NCBI GenBank assembly: GCA_028554645.1
Contig: JAQOOI010000070.1
Span: forward strand, 1,116,001 to 1,180,000
Direction of reading: 5' to 3'
Source: Omphalotus guepiniiformis
Lineage: Eukaryota > Basidiomycota > Agaricomycetes > Agaricales > Omphalotaceae
Length of the DNA stretch: 64,000 nucleotides
In this document: positions 50,901 through 62,600 of the stretch, piece after piece
Numbering within the stretch: position 1 is the first letter of the stretch
Layout: each line of letters begins with the position of its first letter
Position numbers and translations under genes: made by a program
Notes under the pieces: model-generated
Database searches by the model: none
Told to the model about the DNA's origin: nothing
What the model saw: only the letters and a program-made list of their open reading frames with translations

Positions 50901-51779
50901 TTTTGTGTAGGGCAAACTTTTGTGGTCTAGTGCAGACTCTTTATATCCGGCTTTGAGATCAGCATTGCGTGCTTCGATTTTTCCTTTCAGGTGATATCAA
51001 CTCGTGGGTAGCAAGCTGGTGTGGTCGAAAGACGATATACCAGCAGGGTTGTATACTGCCCTGGAAAAGCATCCCGGAGACGTATTTCTTAACGCCGCAA
51101 TCGCCCTGCCGAACAATCCAAATATCGTCGAATGCCACACACGAAGGATATGTAATTAGTTGCGTGCAGGACATCGCAGAAGCATTGATTTGGCATTGAC
51201 ATAAGTTCCTCACTTCGACATGAGCTGGCGGGTGATAAACTTATCCATCAGTGTATAGCAGCGTGCTAAAAATAGCTCGTTTCATACCTCGAGGCCCCTT
51301 GCACCTGCTCGATTATTCTCGTTTTCATCGGAAATTGTGCACACATGACCTGCTGTAAACGTGGGAAATCATTGATCAAAAGACAATACCCTCAAAAAGG
51401 TGAGTCTCGGTGGCAGCCCCAACTAACTGGAGGCCTGAGCACCCCACGAAAAAGGATTTGACAGCATGTCATTTGTAGCACGGGAATCATCATCGGACCT
51501 TGAGGAAATCGTTCGTCTCTTATGACTGCTCCCAAATTGGAATCTTCTCTTTTTGCGTTTCGGGGCGTCAGCAAATCATAGCTCTATTAGCTGTCATTCC
51601 ACAGACGTATGCCAGCGTATGACCCAAAAAACGCCTCTGTCCAAGACCCAGGAGGCAACTCTTAGGGAAGCCCGGGTTTGAATCGTGAACGTCTTCCATT
51701 TTAAGTGTAACGGAAAGTACACCATATAACATACGTGCATATGTCAACACCTTCCTTAAAACAAACCCAATCAGTGACA
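50901..51779. other. Spacer between the GH79 copies, partly duplicated
   Basis: No gene. The part near 51205-51340 is similar to sequence upstream of copy 2 (about 54230-54365), including a shared CCCCTTGCACCTGCT block, showing that the duplication took in upstream DNA. Confidence 0.55.
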
Positions 51780-53962
51780 TTAGGAATGGTTGGTGTATGA
51801 ACACACACCTCTGATCCATTCACTCTTCAGCCTCAACCTCAATAAAAAGTTAAAAAGCAAAACCTCCGTCTCCTGAATATCAACGCCCGCAGAGACTGCA
51901 ACATGCTCTACAGACAACTCCCCGCTCACTCGAGCATCAGCCGTCTCATAAGTCTGACCTCCCTCCCCAAGTAAGACCACTCGTGTCGTCCGCATAACTG
52001 TGTGATACTTCTGAGGACAACCTTTTCACCGGATCACATATATTGTAATACAACTCACCCAATCACCAGGCGCTTGATCGACATTTGCTTCGGTGCGGTT
52101 CCAGAGAATGATAAATCAAGGTGTACGATCGAACGATTCGTACTGCCGCTCAAGAAGGCCTGCGAGTTAATGAACACTGCACGAGACAGATTCCCATTAT
52201 CAAAGAACGCGTATCCAGCAATGCGAGGATCATCGATTGAGATTTCAGTCGCCTTCGTAATTCCGCCTCTACCGATGGCCTCGGCAGCGACGATGGCAGC
52301 GTAATACAAAGGTTGGACATGAGGTGGAAGTGGTGTGGAGAGTGTTGAACCGTCAATGATAGACCTGGTGAGAGTCACTGGTTGAATCTAGGAGTGTTTC
52401 TCAGAACTGGGCTGGCTTGTAGGTAAACAATTTACTCACGAAATTGTACTTGTACCCAATGCCTTCATGAAAGAACACCCTGCTAATACCAACTTGAGGG
52501 CTATAAGGCATACGTCATCTGTATATTCAAACAGCATGGATGAAAAACTATAACGCACGAGAAAAGGGCATAGTCCAAAGCCCACAAAGCGGCCCCTGGA
52601 TAGAAAAATTATCAATTACAGAGCTTTGAGTAAGATGGCATATCATGACCTGCCGTGTTCGATACACCAGCAGCGCCCTACCAAATTAGGGTTAATGATA
52701 TTACAACATGCAAAGAATGAACAATGCATACATGATTTGGTATGCTGTTCGTTTCGCCCAAGACATAATCTAACCCGTGCGCGCGAGTAGCAGCGATATC
52801 GGGAGAAAATGAGGTCAAGTTGCTGCGGATAGCCGATTTCGTCATTAGATCTTGCAATAGGGTATCGCCGGTGAAATCATAGGTACTGTTGTCGAGGATC
52901 AACACACTTTCTGAGCGGAAGGTTCCGTATCGACATACCTGTAATGGTGCTCTGAAATGCTACGAGATGTAGTGGTCAGACAATAATGAAATACGAACAG
53001 CGAGACATGCGTACACAGTAATAAGAGATCCTGCAGTTGAATTCAAGATACCATTACTGAAAAGCCCTAGTGGGGAAAATCCCGTAGTCGTATTCGACGA
53101 CTCTGCGAATGAGCCTCCCTGAATTTTAGTACTCGACATGTTCGAGATCCCAGCGGCTGCAGATACATTGGCAGCGAAAACGGTCCACCTGATCAGCTTT
53201 GTAGTCAGTGAAAAGCAAACTTTAACGGAACAGGTTTGCTCTCACTCATCCACATAGGTCGAAATATTGAAGTCCGAGGGCCTAAGACCAAAATGACTGT
53301 AATAATCCGCCTCGTTCCCAATCTCAAGGAGATCCAACATGATCCCTGCATCCTTTATGGGAGAAGACGAGAACGCCTTCACGATCGACTGAGCTTCCAA
53401 GAACGCTGCAGTGAGATTGTACTGCCCGAAATTCACACCCCAAGTGACGTGGGTATCTGCAAGTGCTCCAATGAGACTCTGAAGACGAAACACAAAACAA
53501 TCAAGGAAACTACTCACTTGGTGGCAGAAATCGTGCCGTTTCGTAGTAGGCATCAGAAACAACAATGATGCTTGCTTCCGGATACGGCACTACCGTGGTT
53601 GGTGATGCAAACTCTGCTTGCGCTTCAGCTGACTAAATGAATGGGTCAGTAACAGTAGAACAGAATTGTATATAGTTTCTAAATACCTGCAGCTCTGGAT
53701 TGAAATTTGTGTGATCTGCAGAGTTAGCGCCAATTCTGATATGGGGAACTTCTCCAGAAAGACTAGCAAGGTTGTCAAGCGCATTGAAGAAGAATGTGTT
53801 CCGAGATGTTGCGCCGACCCAGTCTGTCCAGCGGTCTTGCTCGATTGAGAAGGAGATGAGAGAAGGCGAAATTATCGGAGCCTCGGATGGGGCAGTCAGT
53901 GGTATTGTCACTGTCAAACCCTGAGCGACAACGGGAAGGGCAAGGGCTGCAAACCTCAACAT
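51780..53962 (-). CDS. GH79 glycoside hydrolase copy 2 (beta-glucuronidase/heparanase-like)
   Basis: Secreted glycosidase of the GH79 type, which cleaves glucuronic-acid linkages, for example on arabinogalactan or proteoglycan side chains. ATG at 53962; signal peptide MLRFAALALPVVAQG. Landmarks: SFSIEQDRWTDWVGATSRNT, GEVPHIRIGANSADHTNFNP, DTHVTWGVNFGQYN, acid/base Glu in LLEIGNEADYY, a 21-base exon reading ISEHHY, nucleophile Glu in GLDYVLGETNSIPNH, then GAALWALDYALFS and the beta-domain from YYAAIVAAEAIGRGG. The last intron is phase 2. The last exon reads YADDTSGLTWGG and stops at 51948-51946. The expected GQTYETADARVSGELSVEHV lies one base out of frame and is open to 51780. So the enzyme is either cut short by about 50 residues or carries a one-base error in a G-rich run. 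Confidence 0.78.
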
Positions 53963-55345
53963 TTTGAGATCGACTATTGATTCCTTGCGTAGATTATTTT
54001 AGTCTGGCTTTGAGCAAGGGAAGATGATGCATCGTTGATTAATTCCTGATGATGATAAGTATGAACTTGTTTAGCTAGCGAGCTGATTAATAGCCGTTCC
54101 GGCGTCCGCAAATGAAGAGAACAGGCGTCTATGTAGCGTCCCGCCGAGCAATTTCCGAAAGTGAAAGACCATCGGTTTGTCATTTGGTGTGTGAGTACAA
54201 ATCATGACGGTATCACTTGTTATTGATATAATTCCTCGCTATATAACATGAGCTACATAATCGTATATGAGCTTGTGGCATCGTCTGAACGGCTTGCTGC
54301 GTACCTCGAAACCCAACCCCTTGCACCTGCTTGGTCTACTTCTCGAAGTTCGTATCGAAGCCCCGCATAATATCAAGCAATATCCAAAGTAAAGACCATG
54401 CTTGAAGAGTCTCAGTAATAGCCTAGATTGCCGTATACTAACGATCGTCCTTGTTGGGGGTTGTGCTGGTTCTATGCATTTTCGAAGCTGCCGCATCGTA
54501 CAGGAAGGCAGCACAAGCTCAGTACCCCCAAAAACCATCCAGGACCCATGGCCAACCTCATTAGGGTGCGATCAACACGCCATCCTACCAGCACATGTCA
54601 TTGTCGCCAGCTTTCAATTCTGGTCATTGCTGTGAGTTACTGTGTGTCTTCATTCCTTGTAAGTGAGAAGAATTACAGTCAATCTAGTAACTGTGCAGAA
54701 AACATCGCTTACTTTTGTATTCGTTCGTTGACTTGTAGCGCGCTGGAGCGAGTGCGTCTTCATTGTCACTGCATACTCTAGCAGGATCAATGGCGGAGGT
54801 CAAAAGAATTGAGCGTATAGCGAGAACTCATGTGCTTGTAAAGCTTCCCATACTTCAAGAACACAAGCAACGAAGAGTTCACCTTACGAGCCGCGCTATT
54901 TTCATTCTCACGCCACTTGATTTCACGAAGAATGCTCAAACTCACTCTGGTTTATGAAGGGCGCTGGTCATGGTCGGAAGCAAGAGATATACGAGTAACA
55001 ATACACACCGAAAAGGTGACAATAGCACTACGCGACATGCCATAAAACGATACACACGTAACGAGAAAAGAAAAGGACGTTGCGGTCAGACGTGTAAGAA
55101 GCCAAGAACGAACGGGGAATATGATGTCTTGAATACAGCGTTTTCCTCTGTACGTGTGTAATGCATAGAAGCATATGTACCACCCAGAAGCCTACATTTT
55201 CCCCATTTTCCGGCGCGTCAACTGAGATATTACATACCCCAATTAGATTCATCAATTCAAGTGATTGCACGGATCGACAAATTGTGAGGAATATTCCAGC
55301 TGTGCTTCTTCATGCTTCATCTTCCAAGCAATCTGCCTCGCGACT
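53963..55345. other. Intergenic region, 1.4 kb
   Basis: Upstream of GH79 copy 2, including the block shared with copy 1 (about 54230-54365). I see no supportable gene. The right part, up to 55345, is the 3' flank of the truncated MFS gene. Confidence 0.5.
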
Positions 55346-56988
55346 TCAAGTTGTATCCTTCTGTTCCCCACCCACCCCTTCGGTGTGCACATCAATGACG
55401 GCTTCTAGACCCTTCTTTCCGTCGTCAAATTCAACCTTCCTCATAAACAAACAAAGCAGCACTTGCATAGCTGCAACCCCAGCAAGCGCATAACATCCTT
55501 TCTTCCACGCCAACACGTAAGCTTTAACCACCAGCGCCCGGACTGGGTCGTCTTTTGAGAAAGTGGAAAGAGTGTTCACCACGTCGTTTGGGTTTAGTGA
55601 AATGCTGGAGTTTGTGGACTTTGACATCACGATGGACGATCTTGAGAGGGTGTGTCGGAAAGCGTTGTTAATTACTACGTGCCGTACCAGTTGGTCAGTT
55701 AATCATTACGTTGTACAGGGATTTCATGAAGTCACCTGTTCCGACAACTGCAACACCAAGCGTTCCTCCTAAACTCGGAGTAGAGCCAATAAGAGCTGTT
55801 ACAGTCGACAATTCATCCGCAGGCACTCCTACTTGGGCGACGACCATAGTTATTTGCGTGCCCTGATTTAATATTAGCTTAGCCAGTGTGCAAACACGCA
55901 GAGAAATCTCACGCACCGAGCCAAAACCAAAACCTGACACCAACGAATATCCGACAATTCTGGCTATCGAACTAGTTTCGTTAAGGGTGGACATTAGACC
56001 CTGAAAACATACGACAAGTGAGGTTTATTCTTCAACGTACACAGAAGGAAGTTATACCATTCCGATGGGAAGCACAGCCAAGCCACCTGTTAGTATCAAC
56101 CGAGTATGACCGTATTTTGTAGTCAGTGCATTCGCTGCAGTGCTAGAAATAGCCGCCGTGGTGAGGAACGGAATGATCAGAGCAGACGCGCTCAATGTTG
56201 GCAGACCGATCACTTGCAAAAAGACTGCGAGAGATGATCAGTGAAAACCGTTTTCGTTCCTTTGCGCGATAAAAACGTACTGGGAACGTAAAAGATCTAT
56301 TCGAACATATTAGTGAGTAATTGACTTCAAGGTACATTCGCACTCACCATGGCGAAGTTATGGAAAAACAGTAAAGTCCTCGTAACTATAGTCCAATACT
56401 TGAATGACAGTCCTTTGAGCCAGAGTAAAAGGCACTTACTCATCATAAGCGGTACATTCCTCCACTCCCAGTTGCCAAAGAGCCTCACGGGCGCAATAGG
56501 CATCTTCGCATACCCCTCCACAACCCAAAATGCAACCCACGTTACACCCAACGCACAGAGCAGCCCGATAACCATTGAAGAACCCCATGAGGCGGTTTGT
56601 CCTCCAGAATTCAATGCGACTACGAGAAAGCTCAACGAAGCGACGAGCATGAACATGCCAATAAAGTCGAATTTGGTTACAACATCACGGAAGGTGCGAA
56701 TATGCGTTGATTTGTGAGGGATGCGCAGGTAGCGCATGAGTGTGATGGTGACTACATGTTATCATTGAAAGTTGAGGCATAAGACTGAAGTCGAGTCGTC
56801 GGTTTCCACGTACTAACTGGCCCAAAAGGTACATTGAGTAAGAATCTATGACAGATCGTTAGAACAACAAAGGACCATGAGAGCGTTATGCGACGTACAT
56901 CCACCTCCAATTGCCTGACTTAGCCAGTTGAGCGAGGTGGGGAGATATTTATGTGTGGATGAATAGGGGTGTTTCACTCACCCAAGGC
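55346..56988 (-). pseudogene. 5'-truncated DHA2-type MFS drug transporter
   Basis: C-terminal two thirds of a 14-helix fungal MFS exporter. The first recognisable exon gives GNWRW, joined in phase to IFLLNVPFGPVVTITLMRYL. Then come DFIGMFMLVASLSFLVVALN, the helices around 56500-56100, and PADELSTVTALIGSTPSLGG with GTLGVAVVGT. The C-terminal exon reads VINNAFRHTLSRS, then YALAGVAAMQVLLCLF, with the stop at 55346. The frame before GNWRW holds only IHEKESIHEKEALG and then a stop, with no ATG and no sign of helices 1-5 or the D-x2-G-RR-type loop. The truncation coincides with two tandem 18-base units. The retained exons show no other lesion. Confidence 0.68.
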
Positions 56989-57024
56989 CTCCTTTTCGTG
57001 TATGCTCTCCTTTTCGTGTATGCT
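56989..57024. repeat. Tandem 18-bp repeat (2 copies)
   Basis: CTCCTTTTCGTGTATGCT occurs twice in direct succession at the 5' breakpoint of the truncated MFS gene. Confidence 0.85.
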
Positions 57025-57728
57025 CCTGACTCATAGTTTCTACCCAAACATGATATTGCCTTGAATTCTCTTCAGCCTGTTGAGAGGAAGGCGCAGACTT
57101 GGATGTAGCGCACGAGCAAACACGATATGTAAAGTTTGAATTCTGGATGTTCTTGCCTGTACGCGCGGCGTAGCTGAATGTAAGAGTAGTACTTGGAGGC
57201 GATAGAGGGAGCATTGGAGATTCGTGTGGATGATACTAGGAACAATTATATCAGCCGGAAACCAGTCAACCCTGCTATTAGGCGCCAATGCCAAAAAAAA
57301 AAAAGGAGCTTACATAACCAGCGCTTGTCTCTGAGATCTGAATGTGAACCGCCGTTTAACGAGGCCGACAAGCGAAGCACTGTGTGTGTACAGCATTATC
57401 TATACAACTTCATCTGACCTTCATCGTCGGTTACATACAGGGGAGCTATGCAAGTGGTACAGCGAAAAGTGCTACAGCAAGCTTCAGGATCTCATTAAAC
57501 TGTGAATGCTACAATTAACCTGATCTGTTCTGGGCACTCAGGGGCGGAGGAGGAGGAGGAACGTTTGGAGTATTAACTTCAGCCACCTACTAACCCACGA
57601 CCCATTCCCTTTGACGGGTATCTCTGTCTCTACCAATCTCACCTCGCCATACACCGCAAAAACCCTTCTATCTGAATTTTATCGCGTGCACCCTTACCTA
57701 TCGGTAGCTGGCTGGGGAGAATACTCTG
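57025..57728. other. Intergenic region
   Basis: No supportable gene. It contains an A-rich run near 57294-57304 and a short GGA-rich tract near 57542-57560. It separates two gene remnants. Confidence 0.45.
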
Positions 57729-58155
57729 GTGTATCCAACTAGAATTACGCAAGCATTTTTCGTCGCGCCGAGCCTTTCCTGGGCAGACACAAACGCAACT
57801 ATCGACCCGTTCTTCGCGTTTGTTAGGAATGCGTCGCAGGTTGTGCTCGCGTTCAGAACTCTGTTTGACTCGTTTTATACGTGGTATCAGACGCTTTTCG
57901 CGACCGGGGAACAAGTCCGGCGAGGAGTTAGCATCGCGCTTGTTTCCTCGAGGGTTATTCGAGTCAGAGCCAGAAAGAATTGTTGAGACGGTTTTGTCAT
58001 TTCAGGGTCCCGTTCAGTCTCAGTACGTTGAATCATTTTCTCTTTCATCTAAGACCATGATGAGGGCTAAGAGAGCAATAAAGGATCAATATGATCCCTC
58101 AGATCTCTTTGTCGTCGCCCGAGGCGTAGGTTTTGAAAAATGGGATGCTAGCTAA
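57729..58155 (+). pseudogene. Remnant of a BBE-like FAD-linked oxidase (C-terminal end)
   Basis: Pieces of a berberine-bridge-type FAD oxidoreductase. Frame 1 gives TIDPFFAFVRNASQ and TWYQTLFATGEQV. One base out of phase, ELASRLFPRGLFESEPERIV continues the same family, so there is a frameshift near 57915. The end, AIKDQYDPSDLFVVARGVGF then EKWDAS, matches the usual C-terminus, including the substrate-domain YDP. The stretch normally lying between these two parts (roughly 80-100 residues) and the whole FAD-binding half are missing. No ATG fits. This is a decayed fragment with no expected activity. Confidence 0.66.
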
Positions 58156-58398
58156 TGTCTTTGATTCGCTTCAAGACTAATTGCTTGTGGTTGTAAGTTT
58201 ACCCGTTCTACAACGTCGCTTCATCAAACATCACTCAGTACACGTCGTGCGCCAAGTGGGCCACGGTCGAACACGTATACACCTGCTGACTCAAACATCA
58301 ATGCATCCATGGTTGATTGTAATCATGTGTAGGGAATATATTGCAGTTTCACAAATCCTACTTCTGACCATTCGTGACCTATCGCTATAAAAATAAAA

Positions 58399-59207
58399 AT
58401 GAGAATAAATTTTCGACTGGTATGTGCATTCAATTCTATCTTGTCTAATGATACTAAACGGTGTATTGCAAAGCTCCTCTTACAGGCTCTTAGTATATCA
58501 TCTACAATAGCCTCACCTCTCATGCTTTGGAAAGGCTTGTCTATCGCTACGAACACCGAATCGCCAATTGTCGTCGTTCTCAGGCAAGTGACACTCAACT
58601 TCCGTTTTCACTCAAAACCATTCCTGACACATCGACTTGCCAGTGGATCTATGGAACCTGCATTCTCTCGAGGCGACATCCTCTTCTTGACGAACCCGCT
58701 GCCTACAGAGTACATCAAGACAGGCGATATTGTGGTCTACAAAGTTCCAGGTGCAGATATCCCGATTGTCCATCGGGTCATTGAGATACATGATGCTACT
58801 CCACACGAGGAGCGCAGTGATTCGGGGCTGCAGACTCTGTAAGTCGTTGTGCAATCTCATTCAAGGATTGGTATCTAATGTAAAGTTATAGCAACCCCGG
58901 GACCATTCCAATCAATCAAAAGATACTGACAAAAGGGGACAACAATCCCGTCGACGATCTTACTCTATATGGAGGAATGGAATGGTTGGAAAGGAAGCAT
59001 ATAGTCGGTACAGTTAAAGGGTGAGTGTTAAGTTGCAAAATTATCAACAGCGAGAGAAATGAGACCCCTCAGCTTTTTACCATATGTTGGTTTTGCGTCG
59101 ATATGGCTTGTAAGCGTACTTCAGCTTTTCAATGAACTTGTTTTGTCTTATTCTTCTACTCCCTTTAGAATGAACTACGACGTTCACTATTTAGCTCAAT
59201 CTCGTGA
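58399..59207 (+). CDS. SEC11: Signal peptidase complex catalytic subunit SEC11
   Basis: ER membrane serine protease that removes signal peptides during secretion. ATG at 58399; helix 1 is [20 protein letters not shown]. The catalytic Ser lies in [20 protein letters not shown], created by removing a 60-base GC-AG intron (58584-58643, donor GCAAGT). Box regions follow: [20 protein letters not shown] with the catalytic His, and [20 protein letters not shown] with the Asp pair. [20 protein letters not shown] leads to a last exon encoding [12 protein letters not shown]. Later introns are canonical and phase-consistent. The GC-AG intron has no stop and keeps frame, so retention would insert 20 residues just before the catalytic Ser. 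A copy of the last exon and 3' flank lies at 63575-63759. Confidence 0.9.
58584..58643 (+). other. SEC11: GC-AG intron in SEC11
   Basis: Donor CAG|GCAAGT, acceptor TTGCCAG, 60 bases. Removal rebuilds the Ser codon of the conserved [10 protein letters not shown]. There is no GT donor nearby that gives this result. Confidence 0.8.
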
Positions 59208-59347
59208 ACATCGCACCACTTGACGTGACTTTACGAAGGCAGTAGTCTCAAAGTAGCATGAATAAAGTCGATGTTTGGTATGTATGATATATACGAATAC
59301 GAAGACTAAAGACAACACCCAATGGACAGAGCCTAGGTCATTTAATC
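59161..59347. repeat. Direct repeat A: SEC11 last exon and 3' flank
   Basis: This spans the CCCTTTAG acceptor, the last SEC11 exon and about 140 bases of 3' flank. A similar copy in the same orientation is at 63575-63759. Shared blocks include the whole first half of the exon (NELRRSL) and AGTAGTCTCAAAGTAGCATG. Confidence 0.85.
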
Positions 59348-59622
59348 ACGGTAGCACTAACACAATATCCACCTGCGACGTCCGCGTCAATCTTGGCGAA
59401 ATCTCATCCTTGCACAGCCGTACTCTTCCGACGATACACTCGCAAAAGCTCAAATCATTCCAGTTTTGAAGGGGGTATCAATTTTTCTACACCTACTGCA
59501 TAAATTAAGTATATACGTACAGTCTTGTCTGTAAATGCGTGTGATTGCGTCAAGTACATGGATATGCCAGTAAAAAGTAAGTTATGAAGATACAAAGTGT
59601 CATAAAAACCAGAGGTCGCGTA
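59208..59622. other. 3' flank of SEC11 and of the FunK1 gene
   Basis: A convergent spacer with no gene. It holds most of repeat A and then the 3' end region of the minus-strand kinase. Confidence 0.5.
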
Positions 59623-62600
59623 TCAAATTTGCTCCATCGTAACATCTTCATCCTTCCTCGGCTCGAAATCGACATGTCTGAGTGGTCGATTCTTCTTATA
59701 GCTGACGATTAGTTTGTGGCCAGCAATCCTCCGCATACATTGTCGGAAGAATTTATACGTGACCTCTTTACCGAGTGTGTGCCAATCAAAATCTCTAGCT
59801 TTGCCATGTCCGTCCGAGGACGCCGGATCCGACCCCGACTCCGACTCCGACTCCGAATCCGACTCTGACTCTGAATCATCTGAATCTTCGCCGTCATCCA
59901 CGTTACGCATGTATGCGGACTTGTTGAAATAACCTTTCCTGAGGCCCTTGAACAAACGCCGAAGGCACTTCTTAAATGGCTTGAAAAAGCTCGACAGATG
60001 AAAAGGGCATGGATCAGCAGTAAGCATGTAATGCTTATTCTCACAAACGCGAGCGTTATTATCTGTCCACCAACGATCAAATTGACGTTGTTTCCGTGAC
60101 CTCAAACGAACAGGACCATTTTTCTTGCGCTGCTCATGATGGCAGCAAAGGGTGAGCAATACATAAAACAACGCTTCGAGATCGTGTCGGTAGAGGTGTC
60201 CTAGTAGCCAAGACTCCTGAAGGAGCTCGTGGCACATGTATGGTTTCGTGCCCGTACGCTGCTGCGATGTCGGGTCACCAGTAGGTGGCAAAATTGATGC
60301 CAAGTCAAAGTCATTCAAGACACCATAAACTCTGTCCTTCCGCCGGAACATGATATTCGCCAAGCTGATGTCACGATGAAGGATCTTGGGGTAGTCGACT
60401 AGCCATCGATGGACCTGGAGGATGTCGAAAAAAGCTTGGGCGTATTCGACCACATTGATCAAGTCGGTGATGGGCGCAAGAGCCTCCTGAACGGTTATAC
60501 AAAGCTTCCGAATCTCGTATTCCTGTTCCGGGTCCCGTCCCATGCGCTGGAGGAAACTATAAATTCTGGACTGTGGCATGTCCTTCGGGTTCTTGTATGT
60601 TTTGGAGTATAGAATATTGGGCAGGTTGTTCTTAACCCATGAATAATCGTCCCCCAGTTCGTGTGCTGTCTGTAAGGCCTTTGCGCAAATCTCGTCTTCA
60701 CCATGCCGCCTTGCACCGGGAAAACTAATCTTTACAATGACCTCGTTGCTGTCATGCTTCCACTTCTCCCGCAGTTCCAGCGAACACTTGGCGCGAAGGA
60801 CGGTAGTTCCACGACCTAAGATGCCATGAGCGCGATAGATGACTTCCATGAGCTTGAGCTCAACATCGTTCTCCAGGGTCAGCGTGCATCCTAAGAACGC
60901 ATCGTAGCCGGGTTGTACTTCGTCCGAAGGAGCACTTTGCTTGTCCTGGGTGGTATTATTACGCACATACGCTTCGTTGAAATTCGGATGAATCCTTGGG
61001 AAGGCATCAGCGCTCCCGCTAACGGGTATTTCCTCACTGACGGCGCTTTTGTCGCCGGCGTCGCTAACAGGTATTCCCTCACTGACAGCGCATTTGTTGC
61101 CGGCGTCGCTAACGGCGGTTTCGTCACTGGAACGGACTTCATCACTGACAACAATTCTGTCGCTGACGGAAGTTCCATCACTGCCTATAGTGCCATCCTT
61201 GCTTGAGGTCCCTTTACTGGTAAAGGGTCTCAATGCATCCGAGGGAAAAGGCCCATGCTCGGTGTACGGTAGTCGAGCAAGTTGATGCAAAACAGCCAGT
61301 AGTCGCATTTGCCCTTTGTTGTCAAACATATTGATGGGTTCCGAGAGCGCGACCTTGGAGCGATCGTAATAGGCGAGCTGGAGGAACTGATCATCAACCA
61401 CCAGCCCAATGGAATAGCTCCTAAGGCTACCGGCCGATAGCATCTCAAGCCCATAACCAGCGCATTGAAGCAAAGTATGAATGACAATCTGCGACTCGTT
61501 TAGCTTGCCTTCCTCTTCCACAGAAATCTCCTCTCCTGGCGGGGCAACCTGAACGCTTCCGGTGACGATTTTAGATCCGTCTACGCCTTTCTGCCTTTTC
61601 TGGTCACCAGCTTCAGCGACTTCGACGTCGGATTGGAGTTCGTCGATTTCGTCGAAATTGATATCGTGGTGTTCACGGGGAGGAGTGGTTTCTACCTTTG
61701 GACGACCAGCGATCAGCTCAGTGAGAAGAGACGAGCCGTGAGACGTTGATATCGCAGGCTCAGCCTGAAGAGCAGAAGTAGTTGCCTGGCCTGATGAGCG
61801 AGCAGCCCTGGCTTCACGAGAACGGGTCACTTCAGATATCGTACGCGAATGGGAACTACCTAGAAGCACTAATAAAATATTGAAATTTAACAAAACAAAA
61901 AACATACCTCTGTTCACATGATGCCTGTCTGTGCTTGTCTGCGCTTGGCCTGACAGAGGGTGGTTCACTACAAAACCAGTGGATATTATCAACATCGACT
62001 CACGTTCAACGGAAAAGCCATTAAACTCACTTGTTCTTTTTCTCTTGTTATTGCCAGTCTTCCCACCATCATCAATCAACTCTGACTGAAAACTGACCAA
62101 TGTAGACGTCGCCCGCGAAGACGATCGAGAAGCTCCAAGCCTCTGTACTGGATCTGAGTTTTCGGTACGTGTCTCTGACATCGCAAGTGAATCTTTTAAT
62201 GCGTCCTCTAATGAATTTTCCGATGAAGTTGATGCTCTTTGAGGCAGCTCTTCCTCTACTGAAAGAGTCAGCTGGATTGAGATAGTATGAAGAAGAGAAC
62301 ATACTTCGTTTCTCGATGACAGGGCCCCGATACAACGCGCCACCTTTTCTCCGTTTGACCTCTACAAAGTAGGCAAGCATAGGCCAATGCTTGTGTAGAT
62401 CCTTCGCAAAGCCTTCGCCGAGTCCATGTCTCGTCAACATGACACCAATGTCCGGTTTGCGTTCTGTGTATGCCCCACGAACGGTGGCATCGGCACCATT
62501 GTAGAACGTCAGAGGAGCCACGCCTCCTTCGAATAGAACACCCATCGCCTTGTTGAGGACCTCGACCAGGACAGGATAGAGGTCTTTCTCTTTCTTCCCC

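Noticed and set aside
51668..51690. GGTTTGAATCG, similar to a tRNA T-loop
   Set aside because: No matching acceptor stem, D-loop or terminator was found nearby.
57639..57914. Minus-strand basic frame over the oxidase relic
   Set aside because: The plus strand shows recognisable oxidase segments, so this is a shadow frame.
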